DNA of 64,000 nucleotides from Zhengitettix transpicula (taxonomy: Eukaryota; Arthropoda; Insecta; Orthoptera; Tetrigidae). The stretch is from positions 13,882,501 through 13,946,500 of the forward strand of contig CM073596.1 of assembly GCA_037074705.1 (NCBI GenBank), read 5' to 3'. The notes under the pieces are model-generated. The model was given only the letters and a program-made list of their open reading frames with translations, had not been told where the DNA came from and did no database searches. Below are positions 11,690 through 23,506 of the stretch, one piece after another. Both the position numbers and the translations under genes were made by a program. The stretch's first letter is position 1, and each line of letters starts with the position of its first letter.

Positions 11690-12070
11690 TCAAAGTGTCT
11701 CATTCACCCTCCTTTAACAAATATTATTCTGAAAGGTTCTACGCCGAACGAAATTTCGAAAGGAAAGTTTTAAATCAGCCATTAGAAGTCACGTCCGAGC
11801 CTCACCTTCCCGGGACATGAATACGAAAGCCCTCGGCTACGACGGGGGTTATACAGTCATCACCTGCAAGTAACACCGAGGATCTCGTGACGTGCGTCGC
11901 CTGGCAACAGCATCTTTGCGGCTAAAATTGGTTCGGACATTCGTGTATTCGTCTCACGCTCTTCGAGTACATTTCACCGCGACCGGATCGCTTGGGGTTG
12001 TTTAGAAATAGAAAAAAAAGGTTGATTGTTGTTAGTGATCTTTCTGAAGAGTCGGCCTGTGTTGTTACAA
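11690..12070. other. GC-balanced single-copy island
   Basis: A stretch richer in CpG than its flanks, with no match to window repeats and no long open frame. It holds a perfect X-box match (next entry). It may be a conserved regulatory block or promoter-proximal sequence, but no gene is visible beside it. Confidence 0.35.
11896..11908 (+). promoter_or_regulatory. RFX X-box match
   Basis: gtcgcctggcaac fits the RFX transcription factor consensus GTNRCC(N0-3)RGYAAC at every position with a 1-base spacer. RFX factors control ciliary genes in sensory neurons of insects. A 13 bp match alone can arise by chance; the single-copy GC-balanced setting raises interest slightly. Confidence 0.3.
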
Positions 12071-12257
12071 GTTAACATCTATTGTTCCTTTTCGGTTATA
12101 TTGGACGTGAGAAGCACATGATTTTAGAAATTTATCTCCTAAATTTCCTTTTTATTAAATTACATAATATTAAAGGAAATATTTTATATTAATCAATATC
12201 AAATTTTTTATTTTATATGATGAAGTTCCAAAAATAGGTACAAATCGTTACGTTATT

Positions 12258-13135
12258 TTGTATTATGTCGCACAGGCATTTGATAATGTGTGGCACGAAG
12301 GCCTAATTTACAAATTAATATTGCCAAGACAATACGTAGAAATAATTAAGTCCTACATATCTAACAGACTTTTTTGGGTGAAGCAGGAAGAATCATATTC
12401 GGAACTAAAGAACATTCAAGCAGGAGTTCCACAGGGAAGTGTTCTTGGACCTCTTCTATGTCTACTGTTCACCAGTGATATACCCAAATTGGAAAATGTC
12501 AAAATAGACGTCAAGGCAATATTGGCGACGGGTCAGAACCAAAGATCATCCACGAAAAAACTACAAACCGCTACTAATAAAATACACGACTGGACCAGAA
12601 AATGGAAAATAAAACTGAATGAAATGAAATCTATCCATGTAAACTTTACAAATAGAAAATTGAATAATTCTCCTTTTCTATAAATAAATGGAACGACAGT
12701 ACCTTATGAAAACAATGCAAAATACCTTGGTATGACACTAGATAAAAAATTAAGGTGGAAAGAACATGTAAAAAAAAAGAGCCAACCAAAAATTTCGACA
12801 GTGTAGTTGGCTCATTGGAAGATATTCCAGCTTGTCCTTAAGTAACAAAACATTGGTTTATAATCAAATAATAAAACCAATGGGATACAGCTTTGGGGGT
12901 GTGGCAAAAACAGTTATATCACGAAAATACAAACCTTTAAAACAATGTCTTTCGTGCCATGGTGAATGCACCATCGTATGTTATAAATGCTGACATACAT
13001 CGACAATCAAATGATTTGGGAATAAACTTGCAGCCCGAATACACCAGCATGAAAACGAGGAAGTTCTTCAGATGCTAGACTACCGAAGACTGAAGAGGAC
13101 TGAACTGAAGCTAAGTGTTAAAGCCGACTAGTAAG
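12258..13135 (+). pseudogene. Jockey-like non-LTR reverse transcriptase remnant
   Basis: The 12258-12683 frame reads VAQAFDNVWHEGLIYKL, then AGVPQGSVLGPLL, then a thumb-like KWKIKLNEMKSIHVNF. These are hallmark blocks of jockey-clade reverse transcriptases. The catalytic FADD motif expected before AILATG is missing, replaced by DVK, so a short deletion removed the active site. After the stop at 12683 the homology resumes as NAKYLGMTLDKKLRW and, with more frameshifts, LWGC and a final TELKLSVKAD. The 5' end is truncated, as usual for non-LTR copies. Confidence 0.85.
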
Positions 13136-13182
13136 GCATGACGTCATTAGACTAACTTAGATGTTAGTTAAATAAGTTTATA

Positions 13183-13330
13183 AATAAGAAAGTTAGCCAA
13201 TACAGACAAAAAAGTGATAATATAATGTTAATAAAATAGTGTGGTATTTATATGATCACATTTTCGCCTTTCTTATTAGTTATTTTCAATCAGACGCAAA
13301 TTTTTTCATTTTAATAAATGTTTATGATGT
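13183..13330. repeat. Penelope terminal-repeat fragment, inverted pair
   Basis: aataagaaag...agccaa...cagacaaaa matches the outer part of the terminal repeat at 10179/11520, and an inverted partner ending in cctttcttatta follows about 80 bp later. The tail tttttcattttaataaat matches the flank at 11519-11540. It looks like a deletion derivative that kept only the two ends. Confidence 0.55.
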
Positions 13331-13584
13331 AGCAAGGAAAAATTAATGGTTGATCTACTAGACCAGTTTTGATATGAATAACACATTCGGTGTTTATTAA
13401 ATTCAAAAAATTGTTTCGGATTTCTTGACCGTTTTATTTATTTTTATTGATTCAAATAATGTCAACTTATTTCAGAAGAAAGATAAGAAGCTTACGTTCG
13501 AAGCTCAGTCATACAGCCCATGAAATATTTTAATTAACGGACCACTGAGTCCTTAAGTTAGGCCGTAGAGTTGTGATATGGTGA

Positions 13585-13690
13585 ATTGTAAATGAAGCCG
13601 TGCTCTGGCCGGTCTCGTGCCGGGCCTGGAGTCGACGCGGATAGGTCAACGTGTATCAATCGGGTTCGGTTCCTCGTATAAAGTTAGTCC
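13585..13690 (+). repeat. Possible tRNA-derived SINE fragment
   Basis: gggttcggttcc fits a polymerase III B box (GGTTCGANTCC) with one change, downstream of a GC-rich segment. I could not fold a full tRNA and see no second copy. Weak call. Confidence 0.2.
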
Positions 13691-13849
13691 TTAATATTTT
13701 TAAGTGTGCTCACACAGCTTGAAAACATTTATATATAAGATATAGGTACTTTCTGATGTAGGACGAGTAATATTAACACTTTAGAATAATATTGTTTTGC
13801 ACAATTAAACGAAAGTATGTGCGTATAATAAACCTCAAATATATTGCTT

Positions 13850-14270
13850 CTAAGGAAGCTTTGCTGGGAGGAGAAACAAATAAGATATATAGGTGCTAGA
13901 AAGACTCCAGCGAGAAAGGCGGAGTGCTAAACGGCACGAAGCCGTGAGTTTGTGCGGAGAGCAGTCGCCAAATTGAGTTATTAGGACGAGCGTGGTCCTC
14001 TTGGGACGCGTAGCTCTAAGAAGGATCTGCACCACGGGACCGCAGATTCTCATTAAGGAGTCTGTCCTCCCCCAGGTACTCACCCAAGCAGCACGAGGCG
14101 CACAACACCACCACAAGAAGAGGCAGCATCCTCCACCTGGTCAGCAGATCTGGAACAGACAAACAAACCTCTCAGACAACGCATTTCACAGGGAAATGAT
14201 GAAAACGGCTCGAGACAAGAACCGTGAAACTATAGCGTGCAATAAGAGTAGAATTCAGAATTTTTTTTAG
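13850..14270. other. GC-balanced single-copy block
   Basis: Open frames lie on both strands (92 codons at 13992-14270 on plus; 88 codons at 13850-14116 on minus). A splice-donor-like cag|gtactc follows a C-rich run near 14073. I recognise no domain. An exon is possible but not supported. Confidence 0.25.
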
Positions 14271-14500
14271 CTTGACACTTATGGTGAGGTAAGTCAGTAC
14301 ACAGTGGAACAACTCCAGAAATTGCAAAATCATAAACATATTAAAAGTATTTTTTGCAGCGTCACAAAAAGAGAAATGAGCAGAAGAAACCAAGTTTCCG
14401 AAAATTTACATCGTCGAGAAAATATTACATAATTAAATACCTACTGCAAAGACACAACAATGATTCACATAATCATATCAAAATTTATAATCGTAAAATA

Positions 14501-14560
14501 CAAGCTGATTGCCCGGCGTTGCTCTGCTAAATATTTATGTCACATGCCTAAATGTAGTAA
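14501..14560 (-). mobile_element. Helitron-like 3' end fragment
   Basis: agctgattgcccggcgttgc is the complement of the CGGGCAACGCCGGGC..CAGCT end found on several longer elements in this window. How far the element extends to the right is unclear. Confidence 0.4.
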
Positions 14561-15733
14561 AAATTCGAAGTATTTTTATTTAAATATATATTTTTAAGTA
14601 TAAGTACAGTATACAAGGAAAAGCGTTCTTAAAACTTGATTATCATAAATATTTTTCGGTTTCAACTCCATTAAAAAAATTACAATTTCTTTAAAAACTC
14701 CCTCATGTTTCCCTCAGCTGCTAAAATGTATTCAAGAAAAATTTCGGAACAATCGCTCCAGTGCCTGAAAGGCATATGTGAATCTTTATTCTTGATATAT
14801 TATATGTAAAATAGCGAGTTGCCATGTGCATTTTATAACCACCCTAATTTTGAAGGGGCACTGTTCATTTTAAACGACCCGATGCGTTCGACATTAATCG
14901 AGGTATTTTTAGGGCGATTTTATTTTTAATTCCTTGTCACCACCACAAATCCAACGTTGATACGAACTGAACTTCGATTTTTCAGTCGTGGGGAGTGTTA
15001 CTGATCTCCTTTGAGACCCAAAAAATCCCCTGTAAATTGGATTCCTATACTTGTAATTTTTGATGATTTATATTAATTATTCCTATGATGATAGGGGAAG
15101 TAATTAAACTATAGATTGTCACTATTAATGTTTGATCCAGAAAACTTAAATTTGCATGAATACGTATAGTTTTTGTATTAACTTCACTTACTTCCACCTC
15201 TGTCTTACCCACACAGTGTTTTGACCTAGATTGTGAGTCATGTATGTTGCTCCAATAGTGTATGCGGGACATGCATAAATACTAAATACTTTTCTTTACG
15301 TTGATCAATGCAGAAAACATTTATACGAGACCGGGATATTTTTACCTCCGCTTATATGTATAAGTTTTTTTCTTAAGGAAGAATTTTAACTTTAAGTTCT
15401 TCTTTGTATCGTCTCGTCGGATTGGGCTTCGTTAATCTTTTCCAATAATCTCTACGGTGCACTAGACGGCAGATTCCTCCCTTCCTTAAGCTGGCGTCTG
15501 TCGGATATTGGCGCAGATGGGCGCGGTTCTTAGTCCTGACGGGATTAATCTCCGGCTTATCTCTACGTGAGTCCGTCCGTGATCAAGGTGGGCCGAGAGA
15601 GAATTTGGAGACGGACCAAAGAATCTTAAGAAGAAGCCGGAGCTGGACGGAGAAGCCGGACTGGCAGCCTAAAAAAATACGGCACTAAAGTGTGTACAAA
15701 TCACGGACCTAAGGATTTAAATTATTTATATAC
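14561..15733. other. No recognised feature
   Basis: AT-rich to about 15380, then a balanced stretch to 15690 containing related ccggagctggacggag and ccgtccgtgatc blocks. No gene recognised. Confidence 0.4.
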
Positions 15734-16695
15734 TGTAATATATACTAATTTAAACAATTTATATGGTAGCTGGCCACACGTTGGTGACGCCAAAAATGTA
15801 GTATATATGAAAGAAACAATTTAAAATGAAACGATAATGCACACGTTAATGCATCAAATTAAGTAATGGAAATTTTTAAATGAAAGGATCATAAATAAGA
15901 AATTTATTTAAACCGACCAAGCAATTAATTTATTCGATGCACACAGATTTCAAATTACAAATAAGTATTCGAAGACCTTTTACAACATTTATTACGTACA
16001 AACAAAATTCTTACTCTAAATCTCAGGGTCTTTATCTGGGCCTTTGAATAAAGAAAGGTATTACTCCTTTTTTAAACAATCGAATTTCTCTGATGATTAC
16101 CCTTTTATGAATTTATTTCAAATTAATATTTACAATATTAAAAAAATCGAAATCTGGCGATTATAATAATTTCATTGAGGTATGACTTACAGATCCTCTG
16201 GTAAGAGGGCAATTTAACTCTTTCAGCATCACTTACACACACTCAATTTTCTAAAAAGAGGCCTTTCTTTTCACTGAATTTACACTTCACTGTTGGATTA
16301 ACAAGTGTTGGCTATATCATGAAGACGACTTATTCCGCAATTATGCCAATTTGCGGTAAATCAGATAATTCCCACGTAGACTTTTCAAAATTATTTGGCA
16401 TAAACAGGAACACTCCAAAATCTTTCCGCAACACTATCAGGGTGAATGCTGTACTCTGCCTCTACATAACAACTTTACTTTTCAATCCTTTGAAAACGTC
16501 TCGTCTATTTCTAATACAACCGCTTTCTGCCGTTCTTGATCGCCAACCTGTACGTTCTCTTAGCGCGTCAAACAGTCCTACAATGCCTTAGACCTGTTAT
16601 TCTTGTCCATTTTGGTGTGTGATTTGTGTCTGTTTCCCGATAACAGTTCAAGTCCATAGTGTTTTTTAATTATTAATTGTCTTTTAATTACTACA
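15734..16695 (-). mobile_element. Solo LTR A
   Basis: Begins tgtaata and ends ctaca, with TG...CA termini, next to AT-rich sequence on the left (tatatac) and (AT)n on the right. It shares the marker ctcagggtctttatctggg with the other LTRs in this list. In copies with a TATA-like box the box lies on the opposite strand, so sense is minus. No internal element sequence is attached. Confidence 0.65.
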
Positions 16696-16709
16696 ATATA
16701 TATATATAT

Positions 16710-17817
16710 TGTAATACCCACAAATAAAACTACCAATTTAAACAAATAATTATTATTTATTAAGACACAATTTACAATTACACAAATAATGTAATAAAAA
16801 TTTTATAAAATCAAAAAAAAAATTTATTTATCTTGAATACATTTGATAAATTAGACTCGGTACCCCAGGGTATTTACTGGGTTGGTAAGGAAACGGAACA
16901 CAAAATTTACAATTAAACAAATACAGTTAAAATAAATGAAACACGAAATGAAACGAAATGAAATGATTGCAATGATTGAAACGAAATGAAACGAAATCTG
17001 ACTTTTTACCCTTATTTAACAATTTACAGAAAAAATAAACTTACAATCTCTCAGGCCCTTGCAATTTGAATCTCTCGCATACCGGCACACACTCACTTCA
17101 TACAGGCTTAAAAGGCACCTGGTTGCGCTCACATCCTCTCTTCTTGATGACGTCACCCTCACGACGAATTCAACCAACTCTGCTGGCAGACAGATTTCCA
17201 CGACGAACTCCTACCGACTTTTGATGACTGATGTCCAACTGATTACTCTCGGCCACCTAGCTTGGCCTACCATCCGATGATCTCTCCTGAATGCAAACTT
17301 CCAACTGTTCATAACATTGTTTCCGCCACTTTTAACTTGGGCCTGCGTCCGCCCTGCGGACCTGCACCAACATTCTCTCCCAGCGGTCTCTTGCTCCTGA
17401 CTAACTTCTCATAATACTCCTCCCTGACTAACTGTGCTCCTTATCTGCTCTCTTATTTATATCCCGGCTCCAGAATATTCCCTTGTTTTCACAGTTGTTT
17501 TGAAATTCCATGTTCGCCAAACAACACCAGCTTTCTCCCGCTCCGAGAGCCACTCAATCAATTAAAATAAACATGTGCTTTTAATATAATTGCGTCGTCC
17601 ATCTGTTATCATGCCTTTCAGGGTTCCGTCGTCAACCATTTAGCCCTAAGAGCCGCAAAAATGCCCAATTATAGTCCTCCCCTTCTCTAAGAGCCACTTA
17701 TCCATCATTTTATCATTATATTTTATATGTACAAACCACTCAAGAATCCCCAGTCTGAGTTGGTAAACAAAGCTGATAAAAATAAGAACAGAATTCATGT
17801 CCTTCTTATCTGGGTAT

Positions 17818-17821
<4 letters not shown>
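16710..17821 (-). mobile_element. Solo LTR B
   Basis: Starts tgtaatacccaca and ends tgggtataaca; the termini are short imperfect inverted repeats with TG...CA. (AT)n lies directly against both ends, consistent with a 4 bp ATAT target duplication. On the minus strand gatataaataagagagc (complement near 17446-17466) is a good TATA box with downstream GTCAGG-type repeats. The marker cagggtatttactgggtt and the sequence gaaatctgacttt match the other copies. It is separated from LTR A by only 14 bp of AT. Confidence 0.8.

Positions 17822-17854
<33 letters not shown>
17822..17854. repeat. (AT)n tract at LTR B edge
   Basis: About 33 bp of pure AT repeats touching the LTR terminus. It is probably the insertion target, possibly expanded since. 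Confidence 0.9.
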
Positions 17855-17861
<7 letters not shown>

Positions 17862-18995
17862 TATAAATTTGTTATAAAAAATTATAACTTTAATATTTTT
17901 TAAAAACAAACCATCAGTGCCTTCAACTTGTCCTCAATTTGTTTATTTAAATATTAATACGAAGGACTGGGAAGTTTAACTAGTGACACGATTGATAACG
18001 ACGAATCAGTGAACCCAGATAAAGCACAGCAACGTGTAACGCTTTCATTATACACATAAATAAGAGGCTTACCGAAACATAATACGATCGATTGTACTAT
18101 TCGTCCGAGTTCCGATGCTAATCCTCTTTCTCATCTTGAATAGGAACTTTCGTCTCCGGATACAACTGCCAGACGAGGTACGGTTTTATTCCTTTAATTA
18201 GCTGCAGCGGTAAATACACGGCCTGAGAAGCAAACACGGGAGTCTTGGGGACAGAGACGGAGAATTACAACCAGGGAAATCCTCCTCGGGCTTCGCAGTT
18301 TAATTGGAAACTTCCGCCCACTTCTTAATTTCTGTTGACAGTCCCGTTATGGAACAACGAAGATACAATCTACAGTATAAATACGACTTTTGTGAGGCAA
18401 ATAAGAGCGCCTTGTTCCTGAGCGCTAAGCGATTTAATTTGAGGTAAAAAAATAAAAGAGCCTACACGGTGAAACTCTAAGCTCAAGTGAATCAGTTTCA
18501 TGAATACAAACAGAAAGATATCATGGAAATGTGAAGGCAGAGAAATTCCTCATTATAAGTTTTTCAATACCAGACATTAGTTTAAAGAAGAAAATAAATA
18601 AATATATGATATTGGTTTTGTCTAGTTAGAGTCGTGTTTGCGAGAAATACTTCGTCGCCGTATATACACGGAAATATGAAGAATAATTGATAGTAGTGGT
18701 ACGTTACTTAAATATTCATTTACATTAAGAGGCGTTGCGGGGGCAAAACCGAGTCACTTTCGGAAGCTTGCTGCTCGCAGCCTCTCTCTCATAAGGGAAC
18801 TCAATTAGTGTAATAAGACGTGTGCTGTATATTCATATCTGTCGTGAGGAAAACCGAGAGTGCGCGCGTCTCTAACGGAAACGACTACACCCTTCAAAGG
18901 ACAAAATGTACGCTGCAATAAAATAAAAACCGGAAAGTCGACGGAGCATTTGTTTCGTGTGAACGCAGTAAGTGTGTGATATCTTTTATTTTTAA
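17855..18995. other. Single-copy region with GC-balanced blocks
   Basis: Blocks at about 18110-18480 and 18720-18960 are GC-balanced, not repeated in the window, and contain homeodomain-type TAATTA/TTAATTG cores. They could be conserved non-coding elements. No coding frame is recognisable. Confidence 0.3.
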
Positions 18996-20304
18996 CCAGC
19001 TGGGTGCCCGGCGTTGCCCGTGTACTTATTTATATAAACCCGAAAAAGTATTTAATTCTACATTTATCTTTAGTCAAGAATTGATTTAACCTAAATCTAA
19101 CTGTTCCTAGTTCCGTACATGCTTTCGACCGATGAAGCATTAATTGAACAGCTATAAAATTGATTGAATTTTATTGCGAATAGAAGACTTAAATATACTC
19201 ATTGAGTATTGCAGGATATAATTGTCCCTCAGTCTTCAGACATTACGAAAGATTAAATTGATGAAATTGTTACCTATAATCATAAAGTAAACAAATAGTC
19301 GCCATATTAGAGTCACTAATGCGGCGTGAAAAATAACTTAAATTTTCCGCAACGACCCTAAAGTATTTCGTATTCTTTTTATACGAAATTGTTTATCTTT
19401 CGAAGGAGTATTCCTGGATAAAATTATAGTTTTTATTCAATGAAAATATTTAAGCTGTATTTCATTATGGAAAAAGGAACTATTTCCTTCGCGTAGTAAC
19501 GTCTCGCACAGACGTGACGGTATCTTCGCGCGCAGTAATTTAACACAAAATTATCACGATTTTTTATTATAATTCTCTCCATTTTTATGCTAGGGGTTTC
19601 TAACCCCCACCGTACCGTGTTTTTAAGAATATTTGTACCTAGTTTTGTCGCAATCTGTCCACGCTTTTAAATTTGTATAAATACAAACGTAATTAAATAC
19701 ATACAAACATACATACTTTTTTATTAGTTATACAGAAAGACTTAAACTATGTTACCGCAAATGAGGCGTCTTTTTGGAAAATTAACGGTGATACTAAATG
19801 ATATAATTGTTCCACAGTGTTCAGACAATACGCAAGATTAAATTGATGAAATTGTTTGCCACATTCATAATGTAAACAAATAGTCGCCATATTGGAGTCA
19901 CTAATATGGCGTGAAAATTAACTTACATTTTCCGCAAGGACCGTATAGTATTTCGTATTGTTTTTATTATCATCGATGGAGTATTCCCTGATAAAATTAT
20001 ACTTTTTATTCATTACAGAAAAATGAATTATTTCCTTTGTTCATCGCGTAGTAACGTCTCTCACTTGCGTGACGTTACGGAATCACGGCGCGCAGTAATT
20101 AAACACAAAATGATCACAGTTATTAATTAAAATTCTTCCTACCTTTATGCTAGGGGTTTCTAACCCCATCCGTACAGTTTCTCGTTTTTTGAAGAATATG
20201 TGTACAAAGTTTTGTTGCAATCTGTCCACGCGTTTTAATTTGTATAAAGATTAACGTAAATACATACATACAAACATACATCCTTTTTTATTATATTGAC
20301 ATCA
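18996..20304 (-). mobile_element. Helitron-like non-autonomous element with internal duplication
   Basis: The left edge is the complement of CGGGCAACGCCGGGCACCCAGCTGG, given here as CGGGCAACGCC plus GGGCACCCAGCTGG, a Helitron-type 3' end with CTAG mutated to CTGG. The right edge carries catacatcctttttttatt-type sequence, the 5' end shared with 43223-44003. Inside, a unit beginning agacttaaa recurs at 19184, 19738 and 20305 (periods 554 and 567), each with the atggcgactat-type block and the gctaggggtttctaaccc block. No protein is encoded. Confidence 0.7.
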
Positions 20305-20394
20305 AGACTTAAACTATGTTACTGCAAAAGAGGCTTGTTTTTGAACAATTAACGGTGAAAATAAAGGAAGACATATCTTGCACCACGATATTTT

Positions 20395-20590
20395 TTTTCT
20401 ATTCTCCTTGGATCGACAGTCCATTAAGGACCTCGGCCTACCGAGAACACTGCCAGACTGTCGTCTTGCATGACACATTCTTGATTTATAAGTGACACGT
20501 GGTCAGGCTCAGCTTAACCCCAGTTTTCGTGACCAGGACGGATACCATGCCCATTCCGGTATTCGAACCCGGTTTGCACCATGAATGGTA
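20395..20590 (-). mobile_element. Possible tRNA-derived SINE fragment
   Basis: On the minus strand a T-arm-like ccgggttcgaataccgg occurs, close to a polymerase III B box, followed by a non-repetitive body to about 20400. No A box is visible, so the head would be truncated. Single copy in this window. Confidence 0.35.
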
Positions 20591-23400
20591 TAAGAAAAAA
20601 GATTTATTCTTCGGACTGCGAGGATTAAATTAGTGGTGAGAGGTCAAGGCAAAGGTGAAAACAGTACTCGGGTTGTTAGGATTATTTTAATTTATATTTT
20701 TCCTTTATTTGCATCAGATTGTAGTAGACTTAAGCCGAGAAACCCTGAACCTTATTTATGAGCATCAATTATTATAAATAACAGATGTGCAGCTGTTCTA
20801 TTATCTTACAGCCGTATTTATCAGTAAGAGAATATTATTTTTATTTATTTCAACTACAACACACAGCAGGAAGAGTAGTGTTGGTTGTTCGTCGCGTGTA
20901 ATTTGACGGAGAATTTACCGTGGCGCGGGAGCAAAGACCGCCCTGAATTTTAAAACCAGCAATTTGCACGGGCACCCTGGCGGGCGAAACTTTTCACTGT
21001 TTGCGAAGGCGTTTTGTCCTGGACCAAGTTAAACTTTGGTGTGAAACCTCCGAGGTTTCGGGGGGAGCTAGTGAGGAGGAGAGGGTGAACCCGACAACAA
21101 GTTGCGGCGATGGCACTCGTTTCCATGGCGACGGGGTGGTGAACCACGGACAAACGCAATGTTCTGTATCTTGCTGTGGTTAATTAGCTGCGGCCCTGAG
21201 GAGGAAAATGTCTGCTAATTTCTCTCTCTCTCTCTCTCTCTCTCTCCCTCCTCTATTGAGATTATTCGTATGCTTCCGCTGAGAAACTTGTTTCTGTCAA
21301 CACGGACGAGAAGGTTTACTTTCGTCTTGATTAACCGGACCGCACATTTCTCTCACGGACTGTTGCCTCAGTTTCAAATTAAAATTATGTTTGTGTGCAA
21401 ACTCTCAGTGTAAAGGGGAGCTGCAAAAAATTTGTAAAGCACTAATTTCTGCAAAATGTAAAGTGTAGATATGATATTAAAATCAGACAACTGGAAACTC
21501 AAATAAAATGCTGTTGATTCATCAATGAAGAGAAAGTTATTATTCCGTATAAGTGCAAAACGTTGGATCAGCGTCAAGTACTAATATTTGTTACCTGAAG
21601 TCGTGCAAGCAAATATTCCTCATTCACAATTGTAATGAAAAGAAAAAAAATAAAGAATTAAATTCATGCTAATTCAGCAACAGGGTTCTGTATTTTATAT
21701 TTATATAATTGATTACTTTTAAAAAAAATAAGTATTAGTAATATTTTTTTTTCGAAACGGTCGCTGAAGGAATTAATGAACAAAGTATGTATTTTAAAAT
21801 TATTTAATACCTTTATTCTATATTTCATTTCGTAAAATCAGAGATAATTACGAATAATCAAGCAAAATTTGTAATTTTTCTGATTAATATTTCATAGGAC
21901 ATTTTTCTGTTAATCAAATAATGTTAATAATGAATGTAGAATCGAAAAATTATGAATGAATGATGTTCATGCTACATTTAAAAAATTTTAATCCAAATTA
22001 TGGTGTCCGGTGTCAGAAACAGGATCAAACAAGCTCAATCTCTATTTGATGCATAGAACTTATGTTGTGAAACATCCGTTTTTTCTCTAATATTTTATTT
22101 TAAATTGTGTCAAGAGGTTTGCGTAGACATTTGTGGGTGTTTTAAATTCTATAATCCGTCAGAACAAGACTCCTGCAAACAAATCTTAGTTAGTGATTTT
22201 TCCCACCCTGTAATATCTTAATTACAAAGCCGATGACGTCGTAATCACAGGACGTAAAATATTAATTAGATCCTGAGAAACAACGGCTGACGAAAATATG
22301 AGATGTCTTCACGAAATGTTAATTAATAATGCTCTCATTAAAACTTCCCTACTTGTGTTACTGGGAAAGTATAGCCATGAAGCTGACAGACGCCATTTAA
22401 AAAGTTCAAAGGAACGAGGCAGGCATGAAAATACAAAGTTCTTTAGCTGGAGGGTCTGGAACATTAAGGACAATTATCAGTTTAAGTTTAATAACTAGGT
22501 CCTTCGTTGACAGAGAACTTGGAGACTTTTTTGAGGAAATTGGTGGCGACCGTTATTATGTAATGGTTTCCTTCTCAAGGACTTTTCACTTTTCAGATGG
22601 AAATGTCTGCGATAAATGTTTATTTCTCGTTAGAAGAGTTCTCGATCACAACTTATATATTGGGGGACAACGCCGCCCATAAAATTACATTAAAAATTAT
22701 TACAGTCTCGTTGGTATATTTAATAGGATCCATTAATATAAACAGGCCACGACAAGGTGATTCATTGATTGATAAATAAACTCTAATGCAAACGTTCATA
22801 AAATAAGTCGTTAAAACTTCCCTTAATAAGAGTGAATAAAAGTTATGGGAACAACATGAAAGAAAAATATTTACCTGCGCATATTTTTAAAATGTAGCTT
22901 ACTGTCAATTTTTCTGTAATTTTTTATTTGCGCCAATCAACTCATTTCTGAAGAATATGAGGTGCGTATTATTACCTTTATTTTGCAACTATGACGTATA
23001 ATTCTCGATTACTCGTAAAAAATATTTCATACAGTATATATTTAATATAGACCAAATTTTATAATAACTGAAAAACTTATAGTTTATAAAGAATAATTTT
23101 GGGCTCTCTGTCGGCCATCATGTGTCTCATTTCTCGCTCCATCCACTTTCCAGTTCTATTCCCAACTTCCTGTCATAATTTTTCTATTACACAGTTCTAA
23201 GTTAATGATAACCAACCACCTACAAAATAATAATCAAAATGATTGGCCCGCATGTACCCCAAGCTACACCTCAAACCCTTCCATCGTTGGAACTTTCAGT
23301 CCTCTAACTAGAATTACACGTCCAGGCGATGCCGGGTTACCAGATTTTCAACCCCGGAACAAACAAGACGTAAAATTACAAGTAATTCTGTACGTTAAGT
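20591..23400. other. Single-copy region
   Basis: A GC-balanced block at about 20870-21360 includes gtttccatggcgac (21118-21131), near an RFX X-box, and a (TC)n run at 21222-21246. The rest is AT-rich, with a weak balanced block near 22200-22450. Short overlapping frames on plus at 22298-22779 show no known domain. Confidence 0.35.
21222..21246. repeat. (TC)n microsatellite
   Basis: About 25 bp of TC repeats. Confidence 0.9.
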
Positions 23401-23439
23401 GACAAAATTTTCGTCCGAATCTAATAAATTAAAGCAGAA

Positions 23440-23443
23440 CGTT

Positions 23444-23506
<63 letters not shown>

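Noticed and set aside
13992..14270. Possible exon ending near a donor-like cag|gtactc
   Set aside because: No acceptor, partner exon or protein similarity visible; both strands are open.
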